From: a virus
IMG/VR virus record: IMGVR_UViG_3300030385_001486
Location: 1 to 29,276 of that record
Direction: 5' to 3' (one strand)
DNA length: 29,276 bases
This document shows positions 6,944-16,169 of this stretch, one piece after another; positions within the stretch are counted from its first letter, which is position 1; the number at the start of each line of letters is the position of its first letter. Made by a program: the position numbers and the translations under genes. The notes beneath the pieces were generated by a model that was not told the DNA's origin, did not search any database, and saw only the letters and a program-made list of their open reading frames with translations.

Positions 6944-7135
6944 TTATCTTAAGCAGTATTTCTCGATAGTAGCATCGCTTAGGTAGCTACCTTGTAAAGT
7001 GAATAGTCTGTTTCCTTTGTACAATACCACCCAATTCCCTTTTGTAGTCGATTGAACCTTAATATCATTCAAATTCTTGATTGAACCTCTACATGTTTGT
7101 ACGTAGTCTAATAAATGTAATGCTTCCTTATTCAT
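6944..7135 (-). CDS. Hypothetical protein, 63 aa
   Basis: First gene after promoter 7167-7200, with leader AACAACTAGAAATT. It starts MNKEALHLLDYVQTC, and the middle is beta-like (NWVVLYKGNRLFTLQG). No domain is recognised. It begins a set of five small genes placed between the tail tube and portal genes. Confidence 0.65.
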   Translation of the reverse strand: MNKEALHLLDYVQTCRGSIKNLNDIKVQSTTKGNWVVLYKGNRLFTLQGSYLSDATIEKYCLR

Positions 7136-7166
7136 AATTTCTAGTTGTTTAAGTTATTAATGATAT

Positions 7167-7200
7167 GTAAATATACTCTAAATATCTTTAATAAAAAAAT
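7167..7200 (-). promoter_or_regulatory. Early-type promoter P3
   Basis: The minus strand has TTTTTTTAT (7199-7192), then TATATTTAC (7175-7167) and ATATCATTAATAACT, the same layout as P1 and P2. GTGAAAT lies upstream (about 7207-7201). It sits 30 bases after the terminator of the structural operon, so it starts a new transcript through the small genes and probably the portal. Confidence 0.7.
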
Positions 7201-7229
7201 ATTTCACAATAAAGTTTTAGAGAAAGTGC

Positions 7230-7259
7230 AAAAAAAAGCCCCTCAGTTAAGAAGGGCTT
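7230..7259 (-). terminator. Rho-independent terminator after the capsid/tail-tube genes
   Basis: The minus strand reads AAGCCCTTC-TTAACT-GAGGGGCTT followed by T6 beyond the stem, a 9-bp stem (one G-U pair) with a 6-base loop. It lies 27 bases after the tail tube stop and ends the large late transcript. Confidence 0.85.
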
Positions 7260-7285
7260 AATAAATTATAGTATAAAGAACTCTA

Positions 7286-7846
7286 TTAAGAAGTCACTAT
7301 AGTTATGTTAGATGAGATTGCATCAAAAATAGTTGATGATCCCGGTTCTACAAACATTGCTGCTCTTTGTTCTCTTCCTGTTATCGTTAAATTGTAACCA
7401 CTCATATCTCCAAGCGCTTTACCAACTGATACTGTTCCTCCAGTAACCGTTGCTCCATTATAAGCTCCAACTAAATAACATTGTCCAAATCCTGTTGTCT
7501 CAGAAATGTTGTTATCTTCAACAAATATTTGAAAACGTCCTTGTGATAGTATTTTCAAATACTTCAAAGCGTCTTTAGTTAAATTTGGCAATGCTAAATT
7601 CAATGCCTGCTCATAAAATACGGTTCCATTCTCTTCAGAAACTGTTACTGTCTCTGTGTATTCAGAACCTTGTGGATTTAAAGCATATTTGTAAACAGAA
7701 GTAGTACCGCTAGTAACAGTCAATTGACCGTCTGCGTCTATAGTATAGTCTCCAAGTGTATCGTGATTAGCGAAGAATACATTACGTATCCCACCAACTG
7801 ATTCTCTACACTCTAAGCCTCTACCATTTCCTATTAAACATGCCAT
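7286..7846 (-). CDS. Probable major tail tube protein
   Basis: A 186-aa beta-rich protein starting MACLIGNGRGLECRESVGG, with a C-terminal block GKALGDMSGYNLTITGREQ. The GxxxGDMxGYxLTxTGxE pattern resembles tail tube proteins of Bacteroidetes siphophages. It follows the major capsid gene by 13 bases and is the last gene before the terminator, so high expression is expected. A minor capsid or decoration protein is the main alternative. Confidence 0.6.
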   Translation of the reverse strand: MACLIGNGRGLECRESVGGIRNVFFANHDTLGDYTIDADGQLTVTSGTTSVYKYALNPQGSEYTETVTVSEENGTVFYEQALNLALPNLTKDALKYLKILSQGRFQIFVEDNNISETTGFGQCYLVGAYNGATVTGGTVSVGKALGDMSGYNLTITGREQRAAMFVEPGSSTIFDAISSNITIVTS

Positions 7847-7859
7847 ATATTAAGGGATA

Positions 7860-8753
7860 TTAAGAGTATAAAACCATATCTGCTCCTGTAGAATAACCTA
7901 CACCAGCATTAAATTTTATAACCAAGTTAACATTATCAGAACCATCAACCATCGTTTGATCTAATAATTTAACCTCTGTCATATCTGATTCTAAATCAGT
8001 AGCGAAGAACATATTAGATTTGCGACCTGCAACCATAGTATCTGCTGACATTCCTGGAGCTAATTTAATAGCGATACCTTGGAAGTTAGCTGCAGTTACT
8101 GCTGCGTTGAATTCATTTAGATAACCTAATGTTGATTGAGCTTGTACGTAGTACTTCCATGCTGCTGTACCTACGAAGATAGCTAAATCATCATGTCCAT
8201 ATACTGCGTTAGGAATTGCATCACGAACTTTCCCAAGTTCAGCAACGATGTTAGCTGCTGATAAAGTACCTGCTGATACATCTACTACTGCTGCATCTGC
8301 TGTCATTAAAGCTTCGAACCCGTCGAATTCACCGCCAGTTCCTGCTGCTCCTGCCCAAATAGATTTCTCTACTTGTTGACCAACTAATGCTCCAGTATAA
8401 GAGATTAAATAATTAGCGAAGTCTGTTTGAAGTGTTCCATCAAGACCTGCTCTCATGTTTTCACCTGCCCAAGTAGATAACCAGTCGTTTTTACATAACG
8501 CTCTGTTTACTTGAAGTCGTTTAGGTGCTAAAGCTTTTTCAACGTATGTTACATCACCTGCTGATGTGAATGCGCAAGTAGCGTCTGCCACTGCTGCGTT
8601 AGCCATACTAAAGTTTCTTAAGTTTACTTTGTATGCTACATTCGGTAACAACGTCAAATTGCTCTTTCCTAGTGTCTCACCGCTTAAAAGAGATGCTGAT
8701 AAATATCCAGCTGCTGCTTTTCCGGCGTACAATTTAGTTAAAGAATCTGCCAT
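7860..8753 (-). CDS. Major capsid protein
   Basis: A 297-aa alanine- and glycine-rich protein, MADSLTKLYAG..., lying between a scaffold-like gene and the tail tube gene. Its length, its composition, the segment KNDWLSTWAGENMRAGLDG, an internal DDLAIFVGTAAWKYY block (like the HK97-fold P-loop region) and the nearby XkdF-type protease all point to a HK97-fold capsid subunit. No known family signature is obvious, so the call rests mostly on position and general character. Confidence 0.75.
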   Translation of the reverse strand: MADSLTKLYAGKAAAGYLSASLLSGETLGKSNLTLLPNVAYKVNLRNFSMANAAVADATCAFTSAGDVTYVEKALAPKRLQVNRALCKNDWLSTWAGENMRAGLDGTLQTDFANYLISYTGALVGQQVEKSIWAGAAGTGGEFDGFEALMTADAAVVDVSAGTLSAANIVAELGKVRDAIPNAVYGHDDLAIFVGTAAWKYYVQAQSTLGYLNEFNAAVTAANFQGIAIKLAPGMSADTMVAGRKSNMFFATDLESDMTEVKLLDQTMVDGSDNVNLVIKFNAGVGYSTGADMVLYS

Positions 8754-8756
8754 TTT

Positions 8757-9377
8757 CTAAGAATTGTGTTTATTAATTAAATAAGTTACTCGTTGTGTAG
8801 GACTTAATTTACTAAAGTCCATAGTAGTATTAGTAGTGGCTTGACTAAACGATCCTTCTGGATTTGGTTTAATTTCGTTACCAACTTTTTCAAACTCCTC
8901 TACCTTAGCTTTGTTTTCCGTAGCCACGGTTTTGAAAGTTTCAAATTCTTGTTTAATGCTAGCGAATTCTTGTACTAAGTTTTCTAGTACTCCGATTGCT
9001 TGCACTAATGCGTCTTTTTGTTGAGTGTCTGAGTCGCTTAACTCTTTAGTAGCTTTCGCTTCCTCTACGACTTCTTCAACTTCTTCTTCAGGCATCCCAA
9101 TTTTGGCGATGACTCCTTCTTCCTCTATCACTAACAAACTACCATCAGCTAAAACATACTCACCTACTGGTAAAGCTTGTTTCTCTTCTTCGACCACAAT
9201 GAAAACGTTTGCACCTACTTCAAAAGCGTCAGCACTAATAACTGTACCATCTTCTAAAGTAGCTTCTTCGAACTTCATGTGTTCTTTGGCTTCTGATAAT
9301 TCCTCAGGAGTAGGAGCAGAGTTACCGACAACCTCGACCATACCTAATAGTTCTTTGATTTTGTCTAATGCATCCAT
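8757..9377 (-). CDS. Scaffold-like head protein
   Basis: A 206-aa, very acidic protein. Residues about 35-95 contain two similar beta motifs (TLEDGTVISADAFEVG and YVLADGSLLVIEEEG). A glutamate-rich linker follows, then a helical, coiled-coil-like stretch (about 115-160, VQEFASIKQEFETFKTV). The C-terminus ends with KLSPTQRVTYLINKH. Acidic coiled-coil proteins between protease and capsid genes are normally scaffolds removed at maturation. No enzymatic motif is seen. Confidence 0.65.
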   Translation of the reverse strand: MDALDKIKELLGMVEVVGNSAPTPEELSEAKEHMKFEEATLEDGTVISADAFEVGANVFIVVEEEKQALPVGEYVLADGSLLVIEEEGVIAKIGMPEEEVEEVVEEAKATKELSDSDTQQKDALVQAIGVLENLVQEFASIKQEFETFKTVATENKAKVEEFEKVGNEIKPNPEGSFSQATTNTTMDFSKLSPTQRVTYLINKHNS

Positions 9378-9420
9378 GTGTCTTGAACAATTGTTTATAT
9401 ATTAATAAATAGAGTTGAAC

Positions 9421-10023
9421 CTAGCTTGTTTTAGTTTCAACCTCGTTGATTATATCTCTCAATCTATTAAGTACATCATCTTTTTTCATTTTGATGCCTC
9501 TAGAGTCTTTAGTATCGAAGTACCCTTCAATTGAAAAGCCTTTCACTTCTCCTTCTTTAATATAATTGCTCCAAACATCTTCATTCTCTATTTTCATACA
9601 AGCTACCCAAGTCCCTACTGGGTATTTGAAGCCGTATATAGCAGATTTGTCTCGTTTAGAATCTTCAACTATCCAAGTTTCTATTGTTGTTATACCATTG
9701 ACGGCTCTTTCGTGTCCTAGAGTTGTTGATTGATGTTTAGAATTGATCATATAAAGCTCTTCAACTCTACGAATAGTATCTTTAGAAAAGAAACAATTGA
9801 ACTTCTTTCCTTCTGCATCTAATCTAAGTATTGGAGAATCTGGTATCATCACTGCTCCCATCACTATTCTCTTCTCATCGTTTACTGTTGCAAACTTTTG
9901 CGGTTTACCAGTTTTACTGAAATAAACGAAGTTCTCTTGGATAGCAGGGTCTTCCACTAAACTAATAGCGAATACTCCAACATCTGCATCTTCTTCGTTT
10001 AAGATAAATTCGACTAATTTCAT
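9421..10023 (-). CDS. XkdF-type prohead protease (Peptidase_S78_2-like)
   Basis: I place the start at the ATG at 10023 (MKLVEFILNEED...), one base after the tape measure stop, rather than at 10071, which would overlap it. The roughly 200-aa protein has FAISLVEDPAIQENFVYF near the N-terminus, GAVMIPDSPILR, STTLGHERAV and VKGFSIEGYF near the C-terminus. These blocks match the XkdF putative serine protease family, which processes scaffold and capsid. It precedes the scaffold and capsid genes, the usual order for a maturation protease. Confidence 0.75.
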   Translation of the reverse strand: MKLVEFILNEEDADVGVFAISLVEDPAIQENFVYFSKTGKPQKFATVNDEKRIVMGAVMIPDSPILRLDAEGKKFNCFFSKDTIRRVEELYMINSKHQSTTLGHERAVNGITTIETWIVEDSKRDKSAIYGFKYPVGTWVACMKIENEDVWSNYIKEGEVKGFSIEGYFDTKDSRGIKMKKDDVLNRLRDIINEVETKTS

Positions 10024-10024
10024 G

Positions 10025-11515
10025 TTATAAACTTGTTTGGTTATGAATATATGCGTTTGCTTCTTGAGCATCTGTAACTTCTTGTGATATTACATACGCT
10101 TGAACGGGTTCGTTATTATTACTATTGACTGCTCCAACTACGTCTCCTAAGTTGGTTGTTTGTGGTATTGATTGACCTATAGTTTGACCCATAGGAGTTG
10201 CTGAAGGCATGGAAGGCATAGAGCCACCTGAACTCGCTCCAGGTACATCTGTTTCCATTATCCTTTTTACGTTAGATAATCCTCCTGCAATAACGGCTGC
10301 TCCAGTTAAGAATCCAGCTACACCACCTTGAGCAAATGCTTTGTTAGCACCGACAAAGGTATCAATAATAGCGGAAGCAACAGCAAGTTGTTTATTATCG
10401 CCTGCTAAACTACTTAAGGCTCCAGCTAATTGTGAAGCTGCTTGCAGTTGATTCATCGTATTAGCTTTAGTTAACTCTATCTCTTCATCTGTAGCCTCTT
10501 TTTTAGCTTGAGTCATCTGCTTCAACATTCTTTTGTTAGTTCTTATTAGAACCCCAGCAGTTTGGTTTGCATCGTCTATTTTTATTTGGCTAATTGTTTT
10601 TGTTTCCAAGGCAATTATACCGTTAGATGCCTCACGTTCTCTTTCAGCTTCAAATTCAGCCATCCTAACTTCCTCGATAGCTTTCTTTTCTAAAGTAGAT
10701 ATTTGAGTCGTTAAACGTTTTGCATTTCTTGCTCTGGTAGCTCTGATATTTATCAAATTTATTTGAGCATCAGCTTCCTCTTGAAGATCATCCCGTGTAG
10801 ATTCTCCTAAAGCATTTTGAGCTGCAATTGCATCATACTTAATTTGAAGTAAGTTCTCTTCTTGGTCTGCTTGTTCATCCACTAATCTCATAGCTTCTTT
10901 CATCATTGCTAACCTAGTCGATGCTGCTATATTCTCATCTAAAGCTGCTGCTTCAGCCTCTCTAATGATCACGTTATTCTTTGCTTTCTGAACACTAAAC
11001 TCTCTTTCAAGATCTAACAATTCATTAAGTTGTTTCTTTAAGTCTGCCGCTGCTTTCGCTTCTCGCATGATCTCATCTCCTAATCCGGTAAAAGTGTCTT
11101 TCATTCCTTCAATAGCTCCTTTGTAATCGCCACTGAAAAACGCTAATATAGCTTCTCCAAAACTTGAAATCCTATCAACAACAACATCAACAGCAGCTCC
11201 TACTGCAGCCATTACTTCGCTTAACTTATCAGCTCCTCTTGTAGTTTTAGTAAAGTACATCACTAAAGATCCTAAAGCGATAACAAGTAATCCAACACCT
11301 GTTGCTGCTATAGCTCCTTTAAGAGTCTTCATAGTGATGATCACTTTTTTTATACCACCTTTAACCAAAGCCATAGCTCCTGCTAATTTAGTTGAAGCCG
11401 CTGCAAATAATCCTTGTTCTTTAGTAGCTTGACCAATCTCTTTACTTGTCTCACCAACCTCTTTAGTAACTTGTGAGGCATCTGTCGTGAGTTTTATTTT
11501 ATACTCTTCTGCCAT
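10025..11515 (-). CDS. Tape measure protein
   Basis: A 496-aa protein with an N-terminal segment rich in T, E and A (VTKEVGETSKEIGQATKE), a basic region, and a hydrophobic stretch at about residues 68-90 (AIAATGVGLLVIALGSLVMY). A long charged helical region (about 150-370) follows, and then an Ala/Gly-rich hydrophobic block near 385-425. This layout is typical of tape measure proteins that set tail length and enter the membrane at DNA delivery. At roughly 1.5 angstrom per residue the tail would be about 75 nm, an inference. It starts inside the end of the 50-aa gene. Confidence 0.8.
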   Translation of the reverse strand: MAEEYKIKLTTDASQVTKEVGETSKEIGQATKEQGLFAAASTKLAGAMALVKGGIKKVIITMKTLKGAIAATGVGLLVIALGSLVMYFTKTTRGADKLSEVMAAVGAAVDVVVDRISSFGEAILAFFSGDYKGAIEGMKDTFTGLGDEIMREAKAAADLKKQLNELLDLEREFSVQKAKNNVIIREAEAAALDENIAASTRLAMMKEAMRLVDEQADQEENLLQIKYDAIAAQNALGESTRDDLQEEADAQINLINIRATRARNAKRLTTQISTLEKKAIEEVRMAEFEAEREREASNGIIALETKTISQIKIDDANQTAGVLIRTNKRMLKQMTQAKKEATDEEIELTKANTMNQLQAASQLAGALSSLAGDNKQLAVASAIIDTFVGANKAFAQGGVAGFLTGAAVIAGGLSNVKRIMETDVPGASSGGSMPSMPSATPMGQTIGQSIPQTTNLGDVVGAVNSNNNEPVQAYVISQEVTDAQEANAYIHNQTSL

Positions 11516-11646
11516 ATCTCTTTTTTAAATTGTTTCCATGCTTCTCTCGCACTCTCAGGGTACTTCAATCTACCAAACAATATGTTATTATATTTGGTCT
11601 CTTTGATCTCTCCTGAATTAACTAATCTAATAATCTCACTAAACAT
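11494..11646 (-). CDS. Small protein, 50 aa, before tape measure
   Basis: Reads MFSEIIRLVNSGEIKETKYN... and is helical and basic towards the end (AWKQFKKEIWQK). It fills the gap between the 983-aa tail gene and the tape measure and overlaps the latter's start by 22 bases. It contains no start leader of the CTAGAAA type. A tail assembly accessory is possible from position alone. Confidence 0.5.
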   Translation of the reverse strand: MFSEIIRLVNSGEIKETKYNNILFGRLKYPESAREAWKQFKKEIWQKSIK

Positions 11647-11664
11647 ATTATGTTGTTTATAGTG

Positions 11665-14616
11665 TTAAACTGTTTGTATATCTAAAACGGCTCCGTAAAT
11701 CTCGTCTGTACTAGCTCCTATTTCGTAGTTAAGGGTAAAATATTCCCCTTCTACACTTGGCCATGCGGTTATTACTTGCAAAGTATTTGCCGTTCCGGAA
11801 CCCCTTGATGTTGTAGAATCTGATGTTGTACGGCCTGTATACGCTTCCATTGACCTATTTTGGCTTGAATAAATATTAAACGCTGTTACTTCATATCCTA
11901 TAGGCACAAAGGTAGACGCATATACTTTCGCTCTATATACGTATACAGTCGGTTGTATGCTTCCTAGTAGATCACGCGAATAGCTTTGTATACTACTATC
12001 GCTCCACGTTTTAAATTGGTCAGCTTTTATATATATTTTTGAAGTGGTAACTCCTCTGTAGAGGTTTGGAGTGTTAGATGTAACTGCCCAAGTAGTCTTC
12101 CCGAGTGCTGCGCTCCAAGTTAAGACTTCCCCATCACCAGCTTCCTTACCAAGCTGTTTTATATTACCATCAAGATACACATCTGTTCCACCATCCTTCT
12201 TCGTTCTAATCTCCAGAGCTCCATGACCTAGTTCTACAATACCTCCAGTAGAATTAACATCCATCAAATTACTCCATTTCACTGGGGGATAAACAGGTTC
12301 GTCTGGACTTGTATCTATATTCCAATAACATTTATTATTGTTCCACGTTAAATTATTTACCTCGCAACACTGTTGGGTTGGTGTAGCAGATGAGCCATTA
12401 GGGTTTGTCCAGCTAGTTGTGCCGTCTAAACCAGAGGACACATAGTTGAGATTGCAGCCTGCTATAATTATGGTGTCATTAGAATTATTATCTACGATCT
12501 TCAGTAACTCGACTTGAGTTGATTTGTTTTTACCTAAAGCATACGAAGATATTTTGTTCACTCTATAATAAGTATCTTCAATAAAGATCTTATCGTTATA
12601 ATTGAATTCAGCAATATCCTCTGGAGTTAAATAGAAGTTAGCTATCAACACTCTTGCATCTGAACTATATATGCTATTTAGATATTTACGCCAGCACTTA
12701 GAATACGTGTCCGTTGTTGTTTGTTGTTCTACAAAATACTGTAGGTGAAATGCATATCTACTTTTGAATCTAATATCCTCATCTGTAGAGGTAACCATTG
12801 TAGAAGCCATTGAGTAATGATGACAAAAAGGATACTGTGTAAAAGAAGTCGCTGCACCTGTAGCTTGAGACCATAATTTATATGTTGAGCAACTTTTTAA
12901 ACCAGAGTAATAAAACAATTTTGGTTTAGTTTTCACATAAGAGTATTGGCCATCCTCTTGTTTGTAGAACCTTCCGGATATGATATCGTGATTAGGTAAT
13001 ATAGAGGCATTGAACGATGAGAAGATGCTTTTGACCTCTAATGATCCTTGTCCAAAATCTCCATCTAAATCTAGTTCGTAACTATTGTATATGTTTCTAT
13101 ATTGATCTAACCAATAAGTGTTTAGATAATCCTCATCTTCTAAATCTTTAAAGTTCAATTTTGCTTTGCGATATTCGTTCGTTGGTTTTATAGACACATT
13201 GCTATTTCGATCAAGCTTCTCACTCCAATCAACTGAACTACCTGCATCATAATAGTCTTGAGCTGGTTCAACATTTAGTTGTTTAGGGGTGTCTTTATCT
13301 AATTCAATGATTAAATTATAACGAGAACAAATAGATGAAACGAAATCAACTTGTTTGTCTATCGGTAGTAAGTTATTATCAGCACTGAAATCTAATGTGG
13401 AACCTTCTTCGCTAATAGGAGCCAAATACAATTGAACATTACTTTGATCCTTATAAATAGTTAAAGTATTAGTGGCACTTGAAAAGTATACCTCAAAATA
13501 TACTTCATCAGTTCCTCCTTCAAGAGCAATGTAAGGACTTAGTATCTCGACATTTTGATTTCCTGTAGCTAAATTAAATATACTAAAGTCAGATCCATTC
13601 CAAGGTCCAATGATTTCTTGAGAGAAAGAAGCATCGTTTAGCTTTTTCATGTAGACAGTAGCTACCGTAGTTGTAAATGCAGAAAACTCGTATCCTAAAT
13701 TTAATTTAAACTGATAGTAGCCAGTTAACGGAACATCATAATAAGGTGCAGCTGCAGCATTATTAAAGTTACCTCCTAAATCAAAGAAATCCCCTGTTGG
13801 ATTCGTTGAGGTATCATCATCTAAATCTAAAACAGTTGTTGTTGATATTACTTGATTAGTTGAAAGACCTACTCGAAAAGAATCTTGATATGTATATGCT
13901 ACTGTTTGAAACTCGTTTGCAATAGTCATGTATTGCTTAGCAAAGAAATCAGTAGCAAAGAAGGTTGAGTTTACTGTGTAACCGATGCTACTTAATATTC
14001 TCTCAAATAATACCTTTACATTTATAGTTGGCTTTAATCTAGAGGGCATTAAACCACCTGTAGCAGAAGGTCCTGTTATGCTATCACTAGTGTACCCATA
14101 TCCATAGTCAATTATTGGATAAAGTATCTCAGATCCTGTTTGGCCTGCAGACGTAGTATAAGTAACGTTACCACTCCAAGAATCAACTACATTATCGTAA
14201 GATAAAACATGATTGAAGTCGCTAAGATCTAATTCGTTTAACTTGCTTTCGCCAAGTGAAGATGCTATATTTGATATTGTTCCAAAGACTACGGCTTCGT
14301 AATATTGAGTGGAATTATTTACATTCAAAAGTTGCAAATATCCTTCAAATACAACGTTGCTATCTACATATATAGTTGCTTCACATTTTATTGATGAATC
14401 AAAGTCACCTCCACTAACCACCACACTATAGAAGTGAGAAAAGAAATCGTTGTTTATTGTAGTGAAAGGTAAAGTAAATGATTGAGTAAAGTCAGATTTC
14501 TGAGAACCTAGATCTTGTATCTCTTTAGCTGAATAGTTTCCTTTTATGGAAACATCACTTATATCTAAGAAATATTGATCCGAGGTGACTTGACTTTTTA
14601 CTACTAATTGAACCAT
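11665..14616 (-). CDS. Large tail/baseplate protein, 983 aa (possible receptor-binding part)
   Basis: The largest gene. The N-terminal 150 residues (MVQLVVKSQVTSDQYFLD, LGSQKSDFTQSFTLPFT) resemble a family of Bacteroidetes phage tail proteins that open with a beta domain containing SxxxSFTxPxT. The middle is beta-rich and aromatic. A linker with clustered cysteines follows (TQQCCEVNNLTWNNNKCYW, about residues 740-760). The C-terminal 200 residues carry LEIRTKKDGGTDVYLDG and GDGEVLTWSAALGKTTW, typical of trimeric fibre or spike modules. Overall a distal tail structural protein, perhaps contacting the host. It overlaps the previous gene by one base. Confidence 0.7.
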   Translation of the reverse strand: MVQLVVKSQVTSDQYFLDISDVSIKGNYSAKEIQDLGSQKSDFTQSFTLPFTTINNDFFSHFYSVVVSGGDFDSSIKCEATIYVDSNVVFEGYLQLLNVNNSTQYYEAVVFGTISNIASSLGESKLNELDLSDFNHVLSYDNVVDSWSGNVTYTTSAGQTGSEILYPIIDYGYGYTSDSITGPSATGGLMPSRLKPTINVKVLFERILSSIGYTVNSTFFATDFFAKQYMTIANEFQTVAYTYQDSFRVGLSTNQVISTTTVLDLDDDTSTNPTGDFFDLGGNFNNAAAAPYYDVPLTGYYQFKLNLGYEFSAFTTTVATVYMKKLNDASFSQEIIGPWNGSDFSIFNLATGNQNVEILSPYIALEGGTDEVYFEVYFSSATNTLTIYKDQSNVQLYLAPISEEGSTLDFSADNNLLPIDKQVDFVSSICSRYNLIIELDKDTPKQLNVEPAQDYYDAGSSVDWSEKLDRNSNVSIKPTNEYRKAKLNFKDLEDEDYLNTYWLDQYRNIYNSYELDLDGDFGQGSLEVKSIFSSFNASILPNHDIISGRFYKQEDGQYSYVKTKPKLFYYSGLKSCSTYKLWSQATGAATSFTQYPFCHHYSMASTMVTSTDEDIRFKSRYAFHLQYFVEQQTTTDTYSKCWRKYLNSIYSSDARVLIANFYLTPEDIAEFNYNDKIFIEDTYYRVNKISSYALGKNKSTQVELLKIVDNNSNDTIIIAGCNLNYVSSGLDGTTSWTNPNGSSATPTQQCCEVNNLTWNNNKCYWNIDTSPDEPVYPPVKWSNLMDVNSTGGIVELGHGALEIRTKKDGGTDVYLDGNIKQLGKEAGDGEVLTWSAALGKTTWAVTSNTPNLYRGVTTSKIYIKADQFKTWSDSSIQSYSRDLLGSIQPTVYVYRAKVYASTFVPIGYEVTAFNIYSSQNRSMEAYTGRTTSDSTTSRGSGTANTLQVITAWPSVEGEYFTLNYEIGASTDEIYGAVLDIQTV

Positions 14617-16169
14617 TAGATATATTGTTTAAGTTCGTGAGCGTACTCGAAAGTGAACGAGTATTGTATCAGCTTATCAGTTAGCTGTGTCTTATACTTT
14701 AAATTACTTGTTGATAAATTAAGTGGGATCACCTTCTGTTCTACTGCATCATCTCCAACCTCTACCGGTTGAATGAGTAGTACATCATTTGACTGTAGTA
14801 ATCCTTTGAAATAATCATTGAATTCCTCAACTAAAAATCCTGTATTCAAAGTTAAGCTTTTAGAACCAGTAGTCTTTTGTACTTTTCCTCTTTCAAAACT
14901 ATCTAAACTAAAGGCTACTTCATTCCAAGAACCTGGATTCTTTTTATAACTCGTTTCTTTCTTCATGTTAATAGTCATAGAGGAATTGTTATCAAAGTAG
15001 TGGTAATCCCAACAACCAAATTTATTCTTCCACGCTATTGTATGACTATCAAACTTAGAGCAATCTGCATATTCAAATAATAGAGTTTCTGATACTCGAT
15101 CTGCTTCATCATCCCAAATAAGTACTGTACCAGTTCCTGTACCTGCGCCTGTTGCAAAGAATGCAGTTCCTGTTATGCTATCGTCTGCGCCTATCAAAGT
15201 GAAATCTGTTGTTCCTGTGAAAGAGATCACAACATAATCCCCTGGTTTTAGAGTGGTAACACTTACTGTAGATACAGAAGACAAGTCACTGTTATTCACC
15301 TGAGCAGTGTAGTACTTATCAGTAGGAGTTCTTTGATAGTTACCAGCATTAAAGTATTTAATTTTAGATACGTTTGCTCCACCTATACTAGCAAATAGTA
15401 ACATTTCATCTTCAGTAGTAGCAGTACCTGAGTTTATTCCACCAAAATTAGCATCCTGATACATGCTTATTTTCCCAGTGTAATTAGTATATGTTGTATT
15501 TGGGGGTTCTTCGTAGAACTTGATGATATATTTACCACTATCCGAATCGAAATAATCATTATCATTCAACCATGAAATAACTCTATAATCATTAGTTGAT
15601 GTTCGATGAGCAATCAATCCATTAGTACCGTTTATAGCAGTTGTAGAAGCTGGTAATTTAGTTAGAAATTTAGATATGTTACCTGTTTCCATACCATAAC
15701 TATCTACATCAAGCACCATGAGATCTTCCCATTCGTTTGCGTAATTCATTATAGCATAAATCTGGTCTGAAGCACTTGAAGTTACGGCTATCGTTCCTCC
15801 GTCTACAATTGCATATTCCTCATAGAACTTTAGTGTTACTAACCTTAAAGTATCAGTGTTGAAACTCATTACCTTGTCATTGTATACACCATCGGTAGGA
15901 TTTGGTATGTTCTGAGGCATTAAGTGTATAGAATCATATTGAGTACCTACAATAGTGTTAACATGTTTGTTGGTTACCTTCGTATAGTTCTTTACTATTC
16001 TCTCTATGTTAAAGTGAGCAGCACCATTATTGTTTTTGGGTTGCTTTAATTGTGCTTGCTTTACTCCACCAATATATACATTAATAACAAACTTAAAGTT
16101 GAACACGGGTGTCGTATTACTTGTAGTTGTTACAATCCAATAATTGCTTCGTGTTGCTGTTGTAGCCAT
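14616..16169 (-). CDS. Tail structural protein, 517 aa, with inserted GTTDFT domain
   Basis: The N-terminus (SNYWIVTTTSNTTPVFNFKF, then INVYIGG) resembles Bacteroidetes phage virion proteins with a short beta domain. Residues about 307-349 form a compact glycine-rich module, LKPGDYVVISFTGTTDF..GAGTGTGTV, which recurs in many unrelated phage structural proteins and looks inserted here. The C-terminal third contains a segment with WKNKFGCWDYHYFD and ends YSFTFEYAHELKQYI. Probably a distal tail or baseplate component working with the 983-aa protein. It shares its start base with the stop of the gp10-like gene. Confidence 0.65.
   Translation of the reverse strand: MATTATRSNYWIVTTTSNTTPVFNFKFVINVYIGGVKQAQLKQPKNNNGAAHFNIERIVKNYTKVTNKHVNTIVGTQYDSIHLMPQNIPNPTDGVYNDKVMSFNTDTLRLVTLKFYEEYAIVDGGTIAVTSSASDQIYAIMNYANEWEDLMVLDVDSYGMETGNISKFLTKLPASTTAINGTNGLIAHRTSTNDYRVISWLNDNDYFDSDSGKYIIKFYEEPPNTTYTNYTGKISMYQDANFGGINSGTATTEDEMLLFASIGGANVSKIKYFNAGNYQRTPTDKYYTAQVNNSDLSSVSTVSVTTLKPGDYVVISFTGTTDFTLIGADDSITGTAFFATGAGTGTGTVLIWDDEADRVSETLLFEYADCSKFDSHTIAWKNKFGCWDYHYFDNNSSMTINMKKETSYKKNPGSWNEVAFSLDSFERGKVQKTTGSKSLTLNTGFLVEEFNDYFKGLLQSNDVLLIQPVEVGDDAVEQKVIPLNLSTSNLKYKTQLTDKLIQYSFTFEYAHELKQYI

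Noticed and set aside
9025-9405. Plus-strand ORF of 126 aa (Ser/Thr-rich)
   Set aside because: It is the antisense of the acidic scaffold gene; its S/T-rich composition is what GAA/GAG-rich codons give in reverse. No promoter or leader on the plus strand.
9421-10071. Longer protease start at 10071
   Set aside because: It would overlap the tape measure gene by 47 bases; the family-like N-terminus begins at the ATG at 10023.
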